64,000 nucleotides of DNA from Arthrobacter sp. ISL-85 (GTDB taxonomy: Bacteria > Actinomycetota > Actinomycetes > Actinomycetales > Micrococcaceae). Of this stretch, positions 44,094-53,029 are shown in pieces; the stretch's first letter is position 1; every line of letters starts with the position of its first letter. The translations under genes were made by a program, and so were the position numbers. The stretch covers positions 62,001-126,000 of the forward strand of contig NZ_JAGGPQ010000020.1 in assembly GCF_018613675.1 (NCBI RefSeq). The letters are read 5' to 3'. Below the pieces are notes generated by a model, which was given only the letters and a program-made list of their open reading frames with translations, was not told where the DNA came from and did no database searches.

Positions 44094-44767
44094 GAGGCGG
44101 TCCCGGTACGGGCTGCGAACTCGGCGGCGAGGCGCAGGAAACCGTGGGCGCGCTCCCGCATCTCCGCCAGGTCCCCGCCGGAGGCCGCGCTGCCGAACAG
44201 GGGCCCGCCCAGTCCAACAGCGATGGCTCCGGCTTCCCAGTAACCGGTTGCCTCGCCGAGGCCCACGCCGCCCACGGCGATGAAGGGAATGTCCGGGAAA
44301 GGATCCCGGACGGCCTTCAGGTACCGGGGCCCGCCGATGGACGCCGGGAAAAGCTTGATGGCGGTGGCACCGCGTTCCATCGCTTCATAGGCTTCACTTG
44401 GCGTCAGCGCCCCGGCCAGGACGGGAATCCCGGCACTGGCCGCCTCGCTGATCGAGGGGGCCAGTGAGGGGGTGACGATGAATTGGCCGCCGGCAGCGGT
44501 GACGCGTTCGACGTCGGCTGGCGTCATGACGGTGCCGGCACCCACCAGGCAGCCGGCCGGGGCAGCCGCGCGGACCTCGCGGATCGCCTCCAGTGCGTTG
44601 GGCGTGGTGAGGGCGATCTCCACGTACTGGAAGCCTTCCTCCATCGCCGCCAGCGCGGCCTTGGCGGCAGCACCGCCGTCGTTCCCGCGGACGATGCCGA
44701 CGAGGCGGGCCTGCCGGATTCCGGCCAGAAGGCTGGCGGAGGTAACAGCTGAATTCTGGGACGTCAT
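44090..44767 (-). CDS. eda: KDPG / 4-hydroxy-2-oxoglutarate aldolase
   Basis: A 225-residue class I aldolase. VGIVRGNDGGAAAKAALAAM, Glu in QYVEIALTTPNA, GAGTVMTPADVERV and the Schiff-base lysine in ATAIKLFPASIGGP are intact. It cleaves KDPG (or 2-keto-3-deoxy-6-phosphogalactonate) to pyruvate and glyceraldehyde-3-phosphate. I choose ATG 44767, which lies 5 bases after the dehydratase stop codon. It completes the pathway begun by the dehydratases. Confidence 0.92.
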   Translation of the reverse strand: MTSQNSAVTSASLLAGIRQARLVGIVRGNDGGAAAKAALAAMEEGFQYVEIALTTPNALEAIREVRAAAPAGCLVGAGTVMTPADVERVTAAGGQFIVTPSLAPSISEAASAGIPVLAGALTPSEAYEAMERGATAIKLFPASIGGPRYLKAVRDPFPDIPFIAVGGVGLGEATGYWEAGAIAVGLGGPLFGSAASGGDLAEMRERAHGFLRLAAEFAARTGTAS

Positions 44768-44772
44768 GGGGT

Positions 44773-45921
44773 TCACCATTCTGCGAAGGATCCGTCGGGG
44801 TGGCGCCATACGGGGCCGCGCCAGGCATGGCCGCGCTTGTCCGCTGCACGGACCACGGCTTCGTCGATGTCAACGCCCAGCCCGGGCCCGGTGAGCCGCT
44901 CGATGTGGCCGTTCACGAACTTGAACGGTGTCTTGTCCACCACGTAGTCGAGCACTTCGGCGCCCTGGTTGTAGTGGATGCCGATGCTTTGTTCCTGGAT
45001 GAGGAAGTTGGGCGTGGCAAAGCCCACCTGGAGGCAGGCGGCGAGTGCCAAAGGGCCCAGCGGGCAGTGCGGTGCCAGCTGGACTTCGTAGACCTCGGCC
45101 AAGGCTGCGATCTTGCGGACTTCGGTGATGCCGCCGGCATGGGAGAGGTCCGGCTGCGCCACGGCGATGCCTGCCTGCAGGGCGGGCAGGAACTCCTGCC
45201 GGTTGTAGAGCCGCTCCCCCGTGGACACGGGTGTAGTGGTGGATGCAGTGAATTCGCGGAGCAGATGGGTGTTTTCCGGAACAACGGGCTCTTCCAGGAA
45301 GAAGGGCCGGAACGGTTCCAGCAACGGGGCCACCCGCCGGGCGCTGGCCAGGCTGAAGCGGCCATGGAAGTCGACGGCGACGTCGCGGTGGTCGCCCAAA
45401 ACCTGGCGGGCCGCGGCGACACGCCGGATGACGCCGTCGATCTCCGCGACAGACGCCACCGGGCTCATTCGGCCGCTGGCGTTCATTTTGACGGCAGTGA
45501 GCCCCACGTCCAGCTGCGCACTGATTTGGTCCGCCACCTCGTTCGGCTCGTCGCCGCCCACCCAGCCGTACATCCGGATCCGGTCCCGGACATGGCCGCC
45601 CAGGAGCTGGTGCACCGGGGTGTTGAAGTGCTTTCCGGCGATATCCCACAGCGCCTGGTCCAGGCCGGAGACGGCGCTGGCGAGGATGGGGCCGCCACGG
45701 TAGAAGGACCCTTTGGTCATTACCTGCCAGTGGTCTTCGATGCGGAGGGCGTCCCTGCCGATGAGCAGTTCCGAGAGTTGTTCGACGGCGGCGCGCACCG
45801 TCTCACTGCGGCCCTCGCAGGTGGCCTCGCCCCACCCCACGATTCCGCTGTCTGTCTCGATGCGGACAAAGAGCCAGCGGGGTGGAACGAGGAATGTTTC
45901 GATCCTGCTGATGACGGTCAC
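44773..45921 (-). CDS. Galactonate dehydratase-like, mandelate racemase/enolase family
   Basis: A 382-residue enolase-superfamily protein with DgoD features. KMNASGRMSPV (catalytic Lys region), VDFHGRFS (Asp), LEEPVVPEN (Glu), STGERLYNRQEF (Glu) and QLAPHCPLGPLAL (His) are present. GWGEATCEG at the N-terminus is the lid. It dehydrates an aldonate to a 2-keto-3-deoxy acid; D-galactonate is likely. Two dehydratases in one operon suggest more than one aldonate can enter. Confidence 0.9.
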   Translation of the reverse strand: MTVISRIETFLVPPRWLFVRIETDSGIVGWGEATCEGRSETVRAAVEQLSELLIGRDALRIEDHWQVMTKGSFYRGGPILASAVSGLDQALWDIAGKHFNTPVHQLLGGHVRDRIRMYGWVGGDEPNEVADQISAQLDVGLTAVKMNASGRMSPVASVAEIDGVIRRVAAARQVLGDHRDVAVDFHGRFSLASARRVAPLLEPFRPFFLEEPVVPENTHLLREFTASTTTPVSTGERLYNRQEFLPALQAGIAVAQPDLSHAGGITEVRKIAALAEVYEVQLAPHCPLGPLALAACLQVGFATPNFLIQEQSIGIHYNQGAEVLDYVVDKTPFKFVNGHIERLTGPGLGVDIDEAVVRAADKRGHAWRGPVWRHPDGSFAEW

Positions 45922-45930
45922 GCGGCGGTC

Positions 45931-46809
45931 CTAACCCTTGGTGGCGCCGGCGGTCAGGCCGGAAACGATGTACTTCTGCGTGAAGAGCGCAATGATCATG
46001 ATGGGGATGGTGACAACGGTCGCCGCGGCCATCAGCCCGCCCCAGTCAATGCTGGCGTAGGAGACGAAGTCGAAGATCGCCACGGGCAAGGTCTTGGTCT
46101 TGGCGCCGGAGAGCACCAGCGCGAACATGAAGTTGTTCCACGAGAAGATAAAGGACAGGATGCCGGCGGTGGCGATGCCGGACACGGCCAGCGGCAGGGT
46201 GATCAGCCGGAACGCGCCGATCGGCGTGAGGCCATCCACCTCGGCCGATTCCTCCAGTTCGAGGGGCAGCGAGTCAAAGTAGCTCATCATGATGTAGACG
46301 ATCAACGGGAGGGCCACGAACATGTGGCTGAGGATCAGCACCTCGAACTTGCCCACCATGCGCAGGTTCGAGAAGACGTAGTACCAGGGCACCAGGAGTG
46401 AGACGCCCGGGATAACGCGGGCCATCAGGACCACCAGCGCGGAGCGGTGCATGCTGAAGCGACTCATCGCGTAGGCCGCAGGAACGCCCAGGACGATCGA
46501 CAGCGCGGTGGAGACGAAGGCCACCCAGAAGCTGTTGACGATGAACACGAAGTAGTTGTTGCGCTGCAGCACGTTGGCGTAGTTCTCGAAGGTGGGCGAG
46601 AACACGAAGGCCTTGCCGGTGTCGTAGATGTCCACGTTGGTCTTCAGCGACGCCAGGAGCATCCAGAACAGCGGCGCGAGCAGGAACAGCACCACCAGAA
46701 TCAAGGCCACCACGCGGAACACCTTGTAGGCGCGGGTGCCCAGGGGCTTGCGGCGGCGCGTGGGCCGGCTGTCAGCGACGGTGGTGGCGGAATCTGTCAT
46801 GACGGTCAT
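45931..46809 (-). CDS. ABC sugar transporter permease (MalG-type)
   Basis: A 292-residue membrane protein with six helices. The EAA loop is ESAEVDGLTPIGAFRLITLP. ATG 46809 overlaps the stop of the upstream permease gene by 4 bases. It forms the inner-membrane channel with the MalF-type partner. Confidence 0.92.
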   Translation of the reverse strand: MTVMTDSATTVADSRPTRRRKPLGTRAYKVFRVVALILVVLFLLAPLFWMLLASLKTNVDIYDTGKAFVFSPTFENYANVLQRNNYFVFIVNSFWVAFVSTALSIVLGVPAAYAMSRFSMHRSALVVLMARVIPGVSLLVPWYYVFSNLRMVGKFEVLILSHMFVALPLIVYIMMSYFDSLPLELEESAEVDGLTPIGAFRLITLPLAVSGIATAGILSFIFSWNNFMFALVLSGAKTKTLPVAIFDFVSYASIDWGGLMAAATVVTIPIMIIALFTQKYIVSGLTAGATKG

Positions 46810-47759
46810 TTGCTTACCGCTTTCTTGCGCATGGTGAGCAACCACATGGAGCCGATGATGATCATGAAGAACAGGATCAGCACCGCCGAGGAGAGCCCGT
46901 ACTGGTTGTAGTCGAAGCTCAGTCCGTAGGCGTAGACGTTCAAGGTCTCCACTTCATGGAACGAGCCGCCGCCCTTGCCCTTGGTGGCGTAGAGGATGTC
47001 GAAGGTCTTCAGGGCATCGATGCCGCGCAGCAGGATAGCCACGATCACTGTGGGCATCATGAGGGGCAGTGTGATGTAGAAGAACCGTTGGAAGGCGTTG
47101 GCGCCGTCCACGCGGGCGGCCTCGTCGGGTTCGTCCGAGAGTGAGGTCAGGCCGGCCAGCAGGATCAGGACCACCATGGGGGTCCACTGCCACACGTCCA
47201 TGAAGATGGTGGTGCCCAGGGCGGTGTCCTGCCCGGACAGCCACGGCTGGGGCGGAATGCCCACCATGCCCAGGAGTTGATTAACGAAGCCGATGTTGGG
47301 GTCGAAAATGAGCCGCCACATCATGCCGACGGCCACGGGCGTGGCCACCAGTGGCAGCAGGATGGCCACCCGGACCCACTTTTCGCCGCGGAAGGGCCGC
47401 CACAGGAGCAGCGCAACGCCCATGCCCAGCATCACTTCGAAGGCCAGCGCGACGCCGGTGAAGGCAAGGGTGCGGCCCACGGCGGGCCAGAAACGCTCCA
47501 TGTCGCCCAGGACCGTGAGGTAGTTCTTCAGTCCGACGAACTCCGTGGCGGCCCGGACTGAGCCCTGGGAGTCGGTCAGGCTCAGGTACACGGTCCAGGC
47601 GAGCGGAAAGATGATCAGGACGCCGACGAAGATCATGGCCGGCGCGGCGAAGAGCCATTTGCGGTGCCGGTTGGCCCAGGCGGAAAAGCTCCCCCCGGCG
47701 CCGGCGGGTCCGCCGGCCCGGCGTGTGCGGGCACTGCGGGGAGGGTTCATTACAGACAT
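46806..47759 (-). CDS. ABC sugar transporter permease (MalF-type)
   Basis: A 317-residue permease with six helices. EAARVDGANAFQRFFYITLP is the EAA loop contacting the ATPase. No ATPase gene is in the cluster, so a shared MsiK-type ATPase encoded elsewhere is likely. A hairpin (47794-47823) separates it from the binding-protein gene. Confidence 0.92.
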   Translation of the reverse strand: MSVMNPPRSARTRRAGGPAGAGGSFSAWANRHRKWLFAAPAMIFVGVLIIFPLAWTVYLSLTDSQGSVRAATEFVGLKNYLTVLGDMERFWPAVGRTLAFTGVALAFEVMLGMGVALLLWRPFRGEKWVRVAILLPLVATPVAVGMMWRLIFDPNIGFVNQLLGMVGIPPQPWLSGQDTALGTTIFMDVWQWTPMVVLILLAGLTSLSDEPDEAARVDGANAFQRFFYITLPLMMPTVIVAILLRGIDALKTFDILYATKGKGGGSFHEVETLNVYAYGLSFDYNQYGLSSAVLILFFMIIIGSMWLLTMRKKAVSK

Positions 47760-47793
47760 GGTTCACCTAAGAGTTTGGGGGTGAAGTGGGCCG

Positions 47794-47823
47794 CGCCGGG
47801 ACGGCTGCGAAGCCGTCCCGGCG
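47794..47823 (-). terminator. Hairpin between binding-protein and permease genes
   Basis: CGCCGGGACGGCT pairs with AGCCGTCCCGGCG (13 bp, loop GCGA). There is no T-run, so it probably stabilises or attenuates the mRNA to give more binding protein than permease. Confidence 0.6.
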
Positions 47824-47854
47824 GGATGTTCAGGCGTGTTTGGCGCCCTGCGTC

Positions 47855-49153
47855 CTACTTCTTTTCGCTGTCCAGGAAGCTCTGGAAAGCAGTCTGGGCG
47901 TCGTTGGCCGCGGCGGCGGGGTCCGCACCGGTGATGGTGGCAACAATCGGCCCGCCCACGATTTCCCGTGCCTTGCCTACCGTGACGACCTCGGGGCGGT
48001 CGTGGCCCACACCGGTCTTGGCGCTGGCGGAAATCGCGTCGGCCAGGTCCTTCGGGTAGGTGGATGTTCCGTCAGGGTTGGCCCAGACGGACGCGCGGGG
48101 GCCGGGGACGCCGGCCTTCTGGGCTTCCAGCGTGCGTTCCTTGCTGGTGGCCCACTGTATGAACTTCCAGGCGTTCTCCTGGTTGCTGGAGTTCTGGTTC
48201 ACGCCAAGTGCCCAGGAGGGGATGTTGTACGGCTTGGAACCGGCTGGGCCTGCGGGCAGCGCGGCGAATCCAACCTTGTCTGCCACCTTGGACTTGGCGG
48301 GATCAGTGGCGTTCTTGTAGAGCGAGTCGGCCTCGGTGTAGAAGGCTGCGCCGCCCTGGGTGAAGATAGCCATTGCCTCCGGCCAGCTCATGTCCGTGCT
48401 GACGTTGGCGGGGCCGTAGTTCTTGATCAGGCCGCCGTAGAAGGAGTAGGCCTTCTTGGCGGCATCGGTGTTGACGGACGCCTTGCCGCTGGAGTCGACG
48501 AAGTCGCCGCCGAAGCTGTAGAGGAAGCTGGAGAACTGGGTGACGGCGGCGGACTTGCCGGTGCGGGCCACGAAGCCTGCGGTGTCCGGGGAGGAAGCCT
48601 TGATGGCCTTGGCTGCCGCTTCCAGCTCATCCATGGTCTTGGGGACCTGGAGTCCTGCGGCCTGGAGCAGGTCCTTGCGGTAGTACAGCACCTCGCGTTC
48701 GGTGATGATCGGCACGCCAACCACCTTGCCGTCAACGGTGGTGGCCTTGACGGGGCCTTCCTGGTAGTCCTTCCAGTCCCAGTTGGAGTCCGACGAGACG
48801 TTCTTCGTCAGGTCCGCCAGGTAGCCGTTCTTGGCGAAGGCTTTGCCTTCCTGCAGCGGGCGGTACATCATCACGTCGATCTCATCGCTGCCTGCGTTGA
48901 GCTTGACGTTGTACTGGTCCGAGAGCTGGTCTTCGCCCAACTGGGTGAGCTCGACCTTCAGTCCGGTGGACTTTTCGAACTCCGGGATGGCGGCCTTGAT
49001 GCCGTCAGTCCAGACGTGGTTGGCGAGGGTGACGCGGACGGTGCCGGACTGCTTGGCCTCGTCGCTGCCACCTCCGCCGCCGCTGCAGGCGGTCAGCCCC
49101 AGCGACATCGCCGCGGCCACGGCCGCGTACTTCACAATTGAACGCCGCTTCAT
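47855..49153 (-). CDS. Sugar-binding lipoprotein of ABC transporter
   Basis: A 432-residue solute-binding protein. The signal peptide MKRRSIVKYAAVAAAMSLGL ends in the lipobox LTAC (Cys23 lipidated), then a glycine-rich linker. The family 1 fold includes DEIDVMMYRPLQEGKAFAKN and YNIPSWALGVNQNSS. It captures the aldonate, uronate or its oligosaccharide outside the membrane. It is first in the seven-gene operon, divergent from the FadR-type regulator. Confidence 0.93.
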   Translation of the reverse strand: MKRRSIVKYAAVAAAMSLGLTACSGGGGGSDEAKQSGTVRVTLANHVWTDGIKAAIPEFEKSTGLKVELTQLGEDQLSDQYNVKLNAGSDEIDVMMYRPLQEGKAFAKNGYLADLTKNVSSDSNWDWKDYQEGPVKATTVDGKVVGVPIITEREVLYYRKDLLQAAGLQVPKTMDELEAAAKAIKASSPDTAGFVARTGKSAAVTQFSSFLYSFGGDFVDSSGKASVNTDAAKKAYSFYGGLIKNYGPANVSTDMSWPEAMAIFTQGGAAFYTEADSLYKNATDPAKSKVADKVGFAALPAGPAGSKPYNIPSWALGVNQNSSNQENAWKFIQWATSKERTLEAQKAGVPGPRASVWANPDGTSTYPKDLADAISASAKTGVGHDRPEVVTVGKAREIVGGPIVATITGADPAAAANDAQTAFQSFLDSEKK

Positions 49154-49290
49154 TACGACTCCCTATGCTCAAGGCCACGGATAGACCGGGCCGGTTGCAT
49201 GACGCCTCGTTACGTCTGCTCTGTTCAGCGAGCATAGACAAATAAGGCAGACATATACAAGACCTTGCCTTGCGCCCATATGATTTATTC
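49154..49290. promoter_or_regulatory. Divergent promoter region of the aldonate operon and regulator
   Basis: AT-rich DNA (49225-49262). TATGAT at 49279-49284 lies 6 bases before ATG 49291, so the regulator's mRNA is probably leaderless. The direct repeat AGACA occurs at 49236-49240 and 49249-49253; a GntR operator probably lies here but no clean palindrome was found. Confidence 0.5.
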
Positions 49291-50040
49291 ATGACCATCC
49301 CAAAGGCGGCGTTGTCCCCCGACCTGCATTCATCGCTGGTCGAGAACCTGGGCCTGGCCATTGCCGCGGGAACACTCGCGCCGAATTCCATCCTGCGGCT
49401 GGACGAGCTGGAGGCGCAGCACAAGGTGTCCCGCTCCGTGATCCGGGAGGCCACCCGCGTCCTGTCCTCCATGGGAATGCTCGAATCCCGGCGCCGCCTC
49501 GGCACGGTGGTCCAGCCGGAGGCCAGCTGGAACCTTTACGATCCCCAGGTGATCCGCTGGCGGCTGGCATCGGCCAAGCGGCTGGAGCAGCTGCGGGCCC
49601 TGAATGAATTGCGCGGCGCCATTGAGCCGCAGGCCGCGCGCCTGGCAGCGGAACGCGCTTCCTTGGACGCCGCCAGCGACTTGGTGTCCATGGCTGCGAG
49701 GCTGTGGGCTGCCGGGCAGCGGGGGGACCAGGGCGAGTTCCTGCGCCTGGACATAGAGTTTCACGCCGCCGTCCTCAATTCCTCCGGCAACCTGATGTTT
49801 TCGCAGCTTCACAACCTGGTGGCTGAAGTGCTGGCCGGGCGGACCCAGCACGGCCTAATGCCGCATCTTCCGGACCACGAAGCGCTGCAGTTGCATGTGG
49901 ACGTGGCGAGCGCCATTCAACACCGCGATGCAGGTGCCGCGCACGCCGCCATGAGCAGGATCGTGGAGCAGTCCACCGAAGAGATGGGTGATATCTGGTC
50001 CAGCAGCCACGCGGGCGGAGAGACTCCCGGAAACCCCTGA
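49291..50040 (+). CDS. GntR/FadR-family regulator of the aldonate operon
   Basis: A 249-residue regulator. The winged helix has LRLDELEAQHKVSRSVIREA, then TRVLSSMGMLESRRRLGTVV; the FCD effector domain has RLDIEFHAAVLNSSGN (metal-binding Asp, His) and HEALQLHVDVASAIQHRDA. Its divergence from the transporter/dehydratase operon and its family (DgoR/ExuR/UxuR relatives) suggest control by galactonate or a related sugar acid. ATG 49291 is chosen; a longer start is unsupported. Confidence 0.9.
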   Translation: MTIPKAALSPDLHSSLVENLGLAIAAGTLAPNSILRLDELEAQHKVSRSVIREATRVLSSMGMLESRRRLGTVVQPEASWNLYDPQVIRWRLASAKRLEQLRALNELRGAIEPQAARLAAERASLDAASDLVSMAARLWAAGQRGDQGEFLRLDIEFHAAVLNSSGNLMFSQLHNLVAEVLAGRTQHGLMPHLPDHEALQLHVDVASAIQHRDAGAAHAAMSRIVEQSTEEMGDIWSSSHAGGETPGNP

Positions 50041-50070
50041 CGCCCCGGCGCAGTCCGGCGCCAGAGCTGC

Positions 50071-51222
50071 CTATCCCGGCCGCGCCGGGGCGGGACGAGT
50101 GAACGTGCGGGCAGCCCGTGAACCTGCCGCGGCGCTTGCCCCGATGGTGATAAGGGCGCCCAGGATCATGGCGGAAGCTTCTCCGGGCGCCAGCAGATCC
50201 AGTTGGGAGCCGATGGCGGCGGCGGCAACCGGCACGCCCAGCTGCGATGCCGAAAGCACTGCGAGCGGCAGCGGCTGGCCGAGCAGGCGCAGGCTTCCGT
50301 GGACCAGAAGGGTCCCCGCTCCAAGGCAAATCCCGAGGAGCACCATGCCTGGAGTGGTGGCGAGCGCGCGCAGGTTGAGCGATGCACCCAGCCAGACGAA
50401 GAACACGGGCCCGAGGAAACCGTCGCTGACCGCGAACAGCTGGTGCGCCAGCCGCCGGGGTTCACCCACTGCCGCCACCACCAGCCCAAACGAGAATCCC
50501 GCGAGCATCACGGACACGTGGCCTGCGACGGCAAGCCCGGAAAGCGCGAAGAGCAAGGCAAGCTGGACCCGCAGTTCCAGGGCGAACTTCCGTTCCTCGG
50601 ACACGTCATGCACCCGCCCGCGGGTGCCGCTGAGCTCCAGCCACCGGAGAACGAAGAACAACACCACGGAAGATGCCGCGACGGCGGCCGCACCGAGTGC
50701 AGCCTTCGGGGCATTGGGCGGGTCGACGGCGAGGGGGAGCGCCACAATGCAGGCGATATCCGCCACCGCCACCTGCGCCGTCGTCGTGAGGACCTTGGGC
50801 CCCGCCAGCCTCAGGGAATCAATGATCGGCAGGACAAGGGCCGCCGACGACGACGCGAGCAGGACGATGTAGAGCGGAGCGTGCCCGGTGCCGAAGGCGA
50901 ACGCAATGGCGCTTCCGACGGCGGCCGCGAGCGCCGCGGCGATCGCGGCCCGCAGCGCACCGCCGCCCAGGGCTGGGCGGATGGCCCGGTCCCGCACCGG
51001 CACATGCGTTCCGGCTACGAACATGATGAGGGCGAATCCGACGTCGGCAACGAACGTGAAGGTCGGATCGGAGGAATCCACCAGTCCCAGGCCGGTGCGT
51101 CCGATGGCGATGCCGGCGAGCAGTTGCCCGAGCACCATGGGCAGATGCCAATTCCGGGGGAACGCCAGCAAGGGCCCAAGAAGCGCGACAGTGGCGATCA
51201 GCGAAAGCTGGAAGAACGACAC
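50071..51222 (-). CDS. Monovalent cation:proton antiporter (CPA2-type)
   Basis: A 383-residue membrane protein with about 12 helices. GTG 51222 is preceded by AAAGGAGGCAG, an ideal site. LIMFVAGTHVPVRD (the GxxH/P variant) and LAGPKVLTTTAQVAVADIAC (Asp in the ion path) indicate a Kef/NhaP-type Na+(K+)/H+ antiporter. There is no C-terminal nucleotide-binding domain. The frame is open further upstream, but the extension is unlike membrane protein. Confidence 0.8.
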   Translation of the reverse strand: MSFFQLSLIATVALLGPLLAFPRNWHLPMVLGQLLAGIAIGRTGLGLVDSSDPTFTFVADVGFALIMFVAGTHVPVRDRAIRPALGGGALRAAIAAALAAAVGSAIAFAFGTGHAPLYIVLLASSSAALVLPIIDSLRLAGPKVLTTTAQVAVADIACIVALPLAVDPPNAPKAALGAAAVAASSVVLFFVLRWLELSGTRGRVHDVSEERKFALELRVQLALLFALSGLAVAGHVSVMLAGFSFGLVVAAVGEPRRLAHQLFAVSDGFLGPVFFVWLGASLNLRALATTPGMVLLGICLGAGTLLVHGSLRLLGQPLPLAVLSASQLGVPVAAAAIGSQLDLLAPGEASAMILGALITIGASAAAGSRAARTFTRPAPARPG

Positions 51223-51493
51223 CTGCCTCCTTTTGCCGCCGCGCCCGGACCAATGCCCCGCCGCAGGCACAGGCAACCGGTCAACGCCGGGACGGATAGT
51301 GGGCCCACAGTACTCACGCCCATGCACGGGGTCAACGGCGCCTGCGCTGAAGTCCCACGGTGGCACGGTGGTGACGACTGCAAGTTCGATGTCACCCAGG
51401 AACAGTTACTTCCCCTGAGCGCTCAAGCCCGCGACGACGACACGCGGGGTAATCCTGACGGCGCCGCCGTCCTCGATCCGCTGGAAAGTGTGC

Positions 51494-51958
51494 TCAGTAT
51501 TCGCCCTTGATCACGAAGTAGGAGCCGCGGATGGTGCCGGCGAGCTTGGACTTCTGCCGGGCGAACTTGAAGCTGGAAGCCAATTCCTCCGGGACCTCCA
51601 TACCGTCCGAGAGTTTGAAGCCCACCGCCCGTTTGCCACCCTCCTCAATGCCGTACATGACGTTGATGGACAGCCCGGACTCGTAAAACACGTAGGCCAT
51701 GCGCAGCCCAGCCACCTCAAAGGAGGACACCTCAAGGGGCTTGGACTTGATGACCAGGTCCCGCTCCGATTTGAGGATCTTGTTTACGTAGTCGAGCGTT
51801 TCCGGGGCATCCCGCGCCGGCGTGGTGGTGAACTCGTGGTCGTACTTGTTCTTGTAGTAGCGCGCCTCGTTGGCGCGCAGCCCGGCCAGCGCGTCGGCAA
51901 CTGGTGATGATTCCAGACCAACGGTTGAGACGTCCTTAAAATCCACGGTGTATGGCAT
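51494..51958 (-). CDS. Uncharacterised protein (154 residues)
   Basis: ATG 51958 follows CCAGGAGGACTC. The protein (MPYTVDFKDVSTVGLESSPV at its start) is mixed alpha/beta with no signal peptide, membrane helix or motif I recognise: it includes RYYKNKYDHEFTTTPARD and TIRGSYFVIKGEY at the end. A clean start, ribosome site and codon pattern support a real gene. Function unknown. Confidence 0.7.
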   Translation of the reverse strand: MPYTVDFKDVSTVGLESSPVADALAGLRANEARYYKNKYDHEFTTTPARDAPETLDYVNKILKSERDLVIKSKPLEVSSFEVAGLRMAYVFYESGLSINVMYGIEEGGKRAVGFKLSDGMEVPEELASSFKFARQKSKLAGTIRGSYFVIKGEY

Positions 51959-52084
51959 GAGTCCTCCTGGGAATGATGTTTTGGACATCCTTGCAGATCC
52001 GAGCCCCCTGCCGCACCGGGCGGGGCGCTACTTCATCAGCCCGCCCGACACACTAGGAACAGGCGGCGGCTTTCATTCACGGGA

Positions 52085-52273
52085 ATGATCCGGAGGGATC
52101 CGTGCCGCGCTTGGTCCTGTGGGGTTTGGGCGAGTGGAGTTTGGTGGAACTACGTTGTCCGGCCCTTGGAAGAAGCCGACCTGGGGGGGCGCTTTGGCGA
52201 GAGGTTCCAGCAGTACCGTGAGGCGGTATGCTGCTGCATCCCCCCGGTCTGCGGAGCCTGCCGCCTGCCCTAA
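52085..52273 (+). pseudogene. Remnant of an isoprenylcysteine methyltransferase-like gene
   Basis: Within this 62-codon frame, NYVVRPLEEADLGGRFGERF then QQYREAVCCCIPP matches the C-terminal signature of the ICMT/PEMT membrane methyltransferases (EE-L-FG-Y-Y-V-WIP). The membrane-spanning N-terminal part is missing, and the sequence before is unlike this family. It overlaps the 3' end of the convergent UspA gene by 4 bases. A deletion remnant. Confidence 0.55.
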
Positions 52274-52707
52274 TCCGTGCCCGGTTCGCGGATCACCAGC
52301 ACCGGGCAGTGCGCGTGGTGGATGGTCTGGTGGGATACGGAGCCGAGCAGCATCCCGGTGAATCCCCCGTGGCCGCGTGAACCAACCGCCACAAGGTCGG
52401 CATTCCGGGAAGCGTCGATAAGCGCCGACGCCGGATTGCCCTCCACGACGCGTCCTGTAACGGTCACGCCCTGGTCCTTTATGCGTTCGAGCTCAGCCTC
52501 CAGGATGGCCTGGGCGTCCTTCTCGAAAATCTCGTAGTCCCACGCAGTGCCCATAGCATCGCTGACGTAAGGGAAGCTCCACGCCGTCACGGCCTGCACC
52601 TCGCCCTTGCGCAGCCTGGATTCTTCGATTGCCCAGTCCATCGCCGCCCGCGACTGGTCGGAACCGTCCACACCAACCACTATTTTGAAGCTTCCGTTAC
52701 CGGACAC
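52270..52707 (-). CDS. Universal stress protein (UspA family)
   Basis: A 145-residue USP domain. FKIVVGVDGSDQSRAAMDWA is the N-terminal strand and loop; GSRGHGGFTGMLLGSVSHQT is the ATP-binding G-2x-G-9x-G-S motif. GTG 52707 follows AAAAGGGG. It binds ATP and is usually induced by stationary phase or stress; no partner gene can be read from context. Confidence 0.9.
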   Translation of the reverse strand: MSGNGSFKIVVGVDGSDQSRAAMDWAIEESRLRKGEVQAVTAWSFPYVSDAMGTAWDYEIFEKDAQAILEAELERIKDQGVTVTGRVVEGNPASALIDASRNADLVAVGSRGHGGFTGMLLGSVSHQTIHHAHCPVLVIREPGTD

Positions 52708-52744
52708 GGGGGCCCCTTTTCCTGTCGTGAGGCTTCTGGCGGAA

Positions 52745-53029
52745 CTAGCCCTGGCCTGTTGCGGTGCCCTGCGCCGGCACGGCCACGGTGGAATGCTCCG
52801 TTTTGGCTGCCTGGTGCGGGTTTCCCGCTTCCTTTGCACAGTGGAGGCAGCAGTAGATGCCTGCTTCGCTTTCAACAGGGTGGCCCAGGATTCGGCAGCC
52901 GCAGTGCTCACAGGCCGGAGCCATCATATGAATGGCGCATTCGAAGCTGTCGAACGTGCCGGTCTGGTTTCCCATACTGACGGTGAACATGCGGCCCTCG
53001 CTGCTGCCGCAGACATCACATGCGCCCAT
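52745..53029 (-). CDS. Small cysteine-rich zinc-ribbon protein
   Basis: A 94-residue protein with three Cys pairs: CDVCG near the N-terminus, CEHCGC and CCLHC, as in bis-zinc-ribbon proteins; TFDSFECAIHMMAPA lies between. It has the look of a conserved actinobacterial protein of unknown function. ATG 53029 follows GGAGGCAAGG. It is 38 bases upstream of the UspA gene and may be co-transcribed. Confidence 0.75.
   Translation of the reverse strand: MGACDVCGSSEGRMFTVSMGNQTGTFDSFECAIHMMAPACEHCGCRILGHPVESEAGIYCCLHCAKEAGNPHQAAKTEHSTVAVPAQGTATGQG

Noticed and set aside
50203..51510. Rightward open frame of 435 codons
   Set aside because: Antisense to the antiporter gene with membrane-helix pattern and ideal ribosome site.
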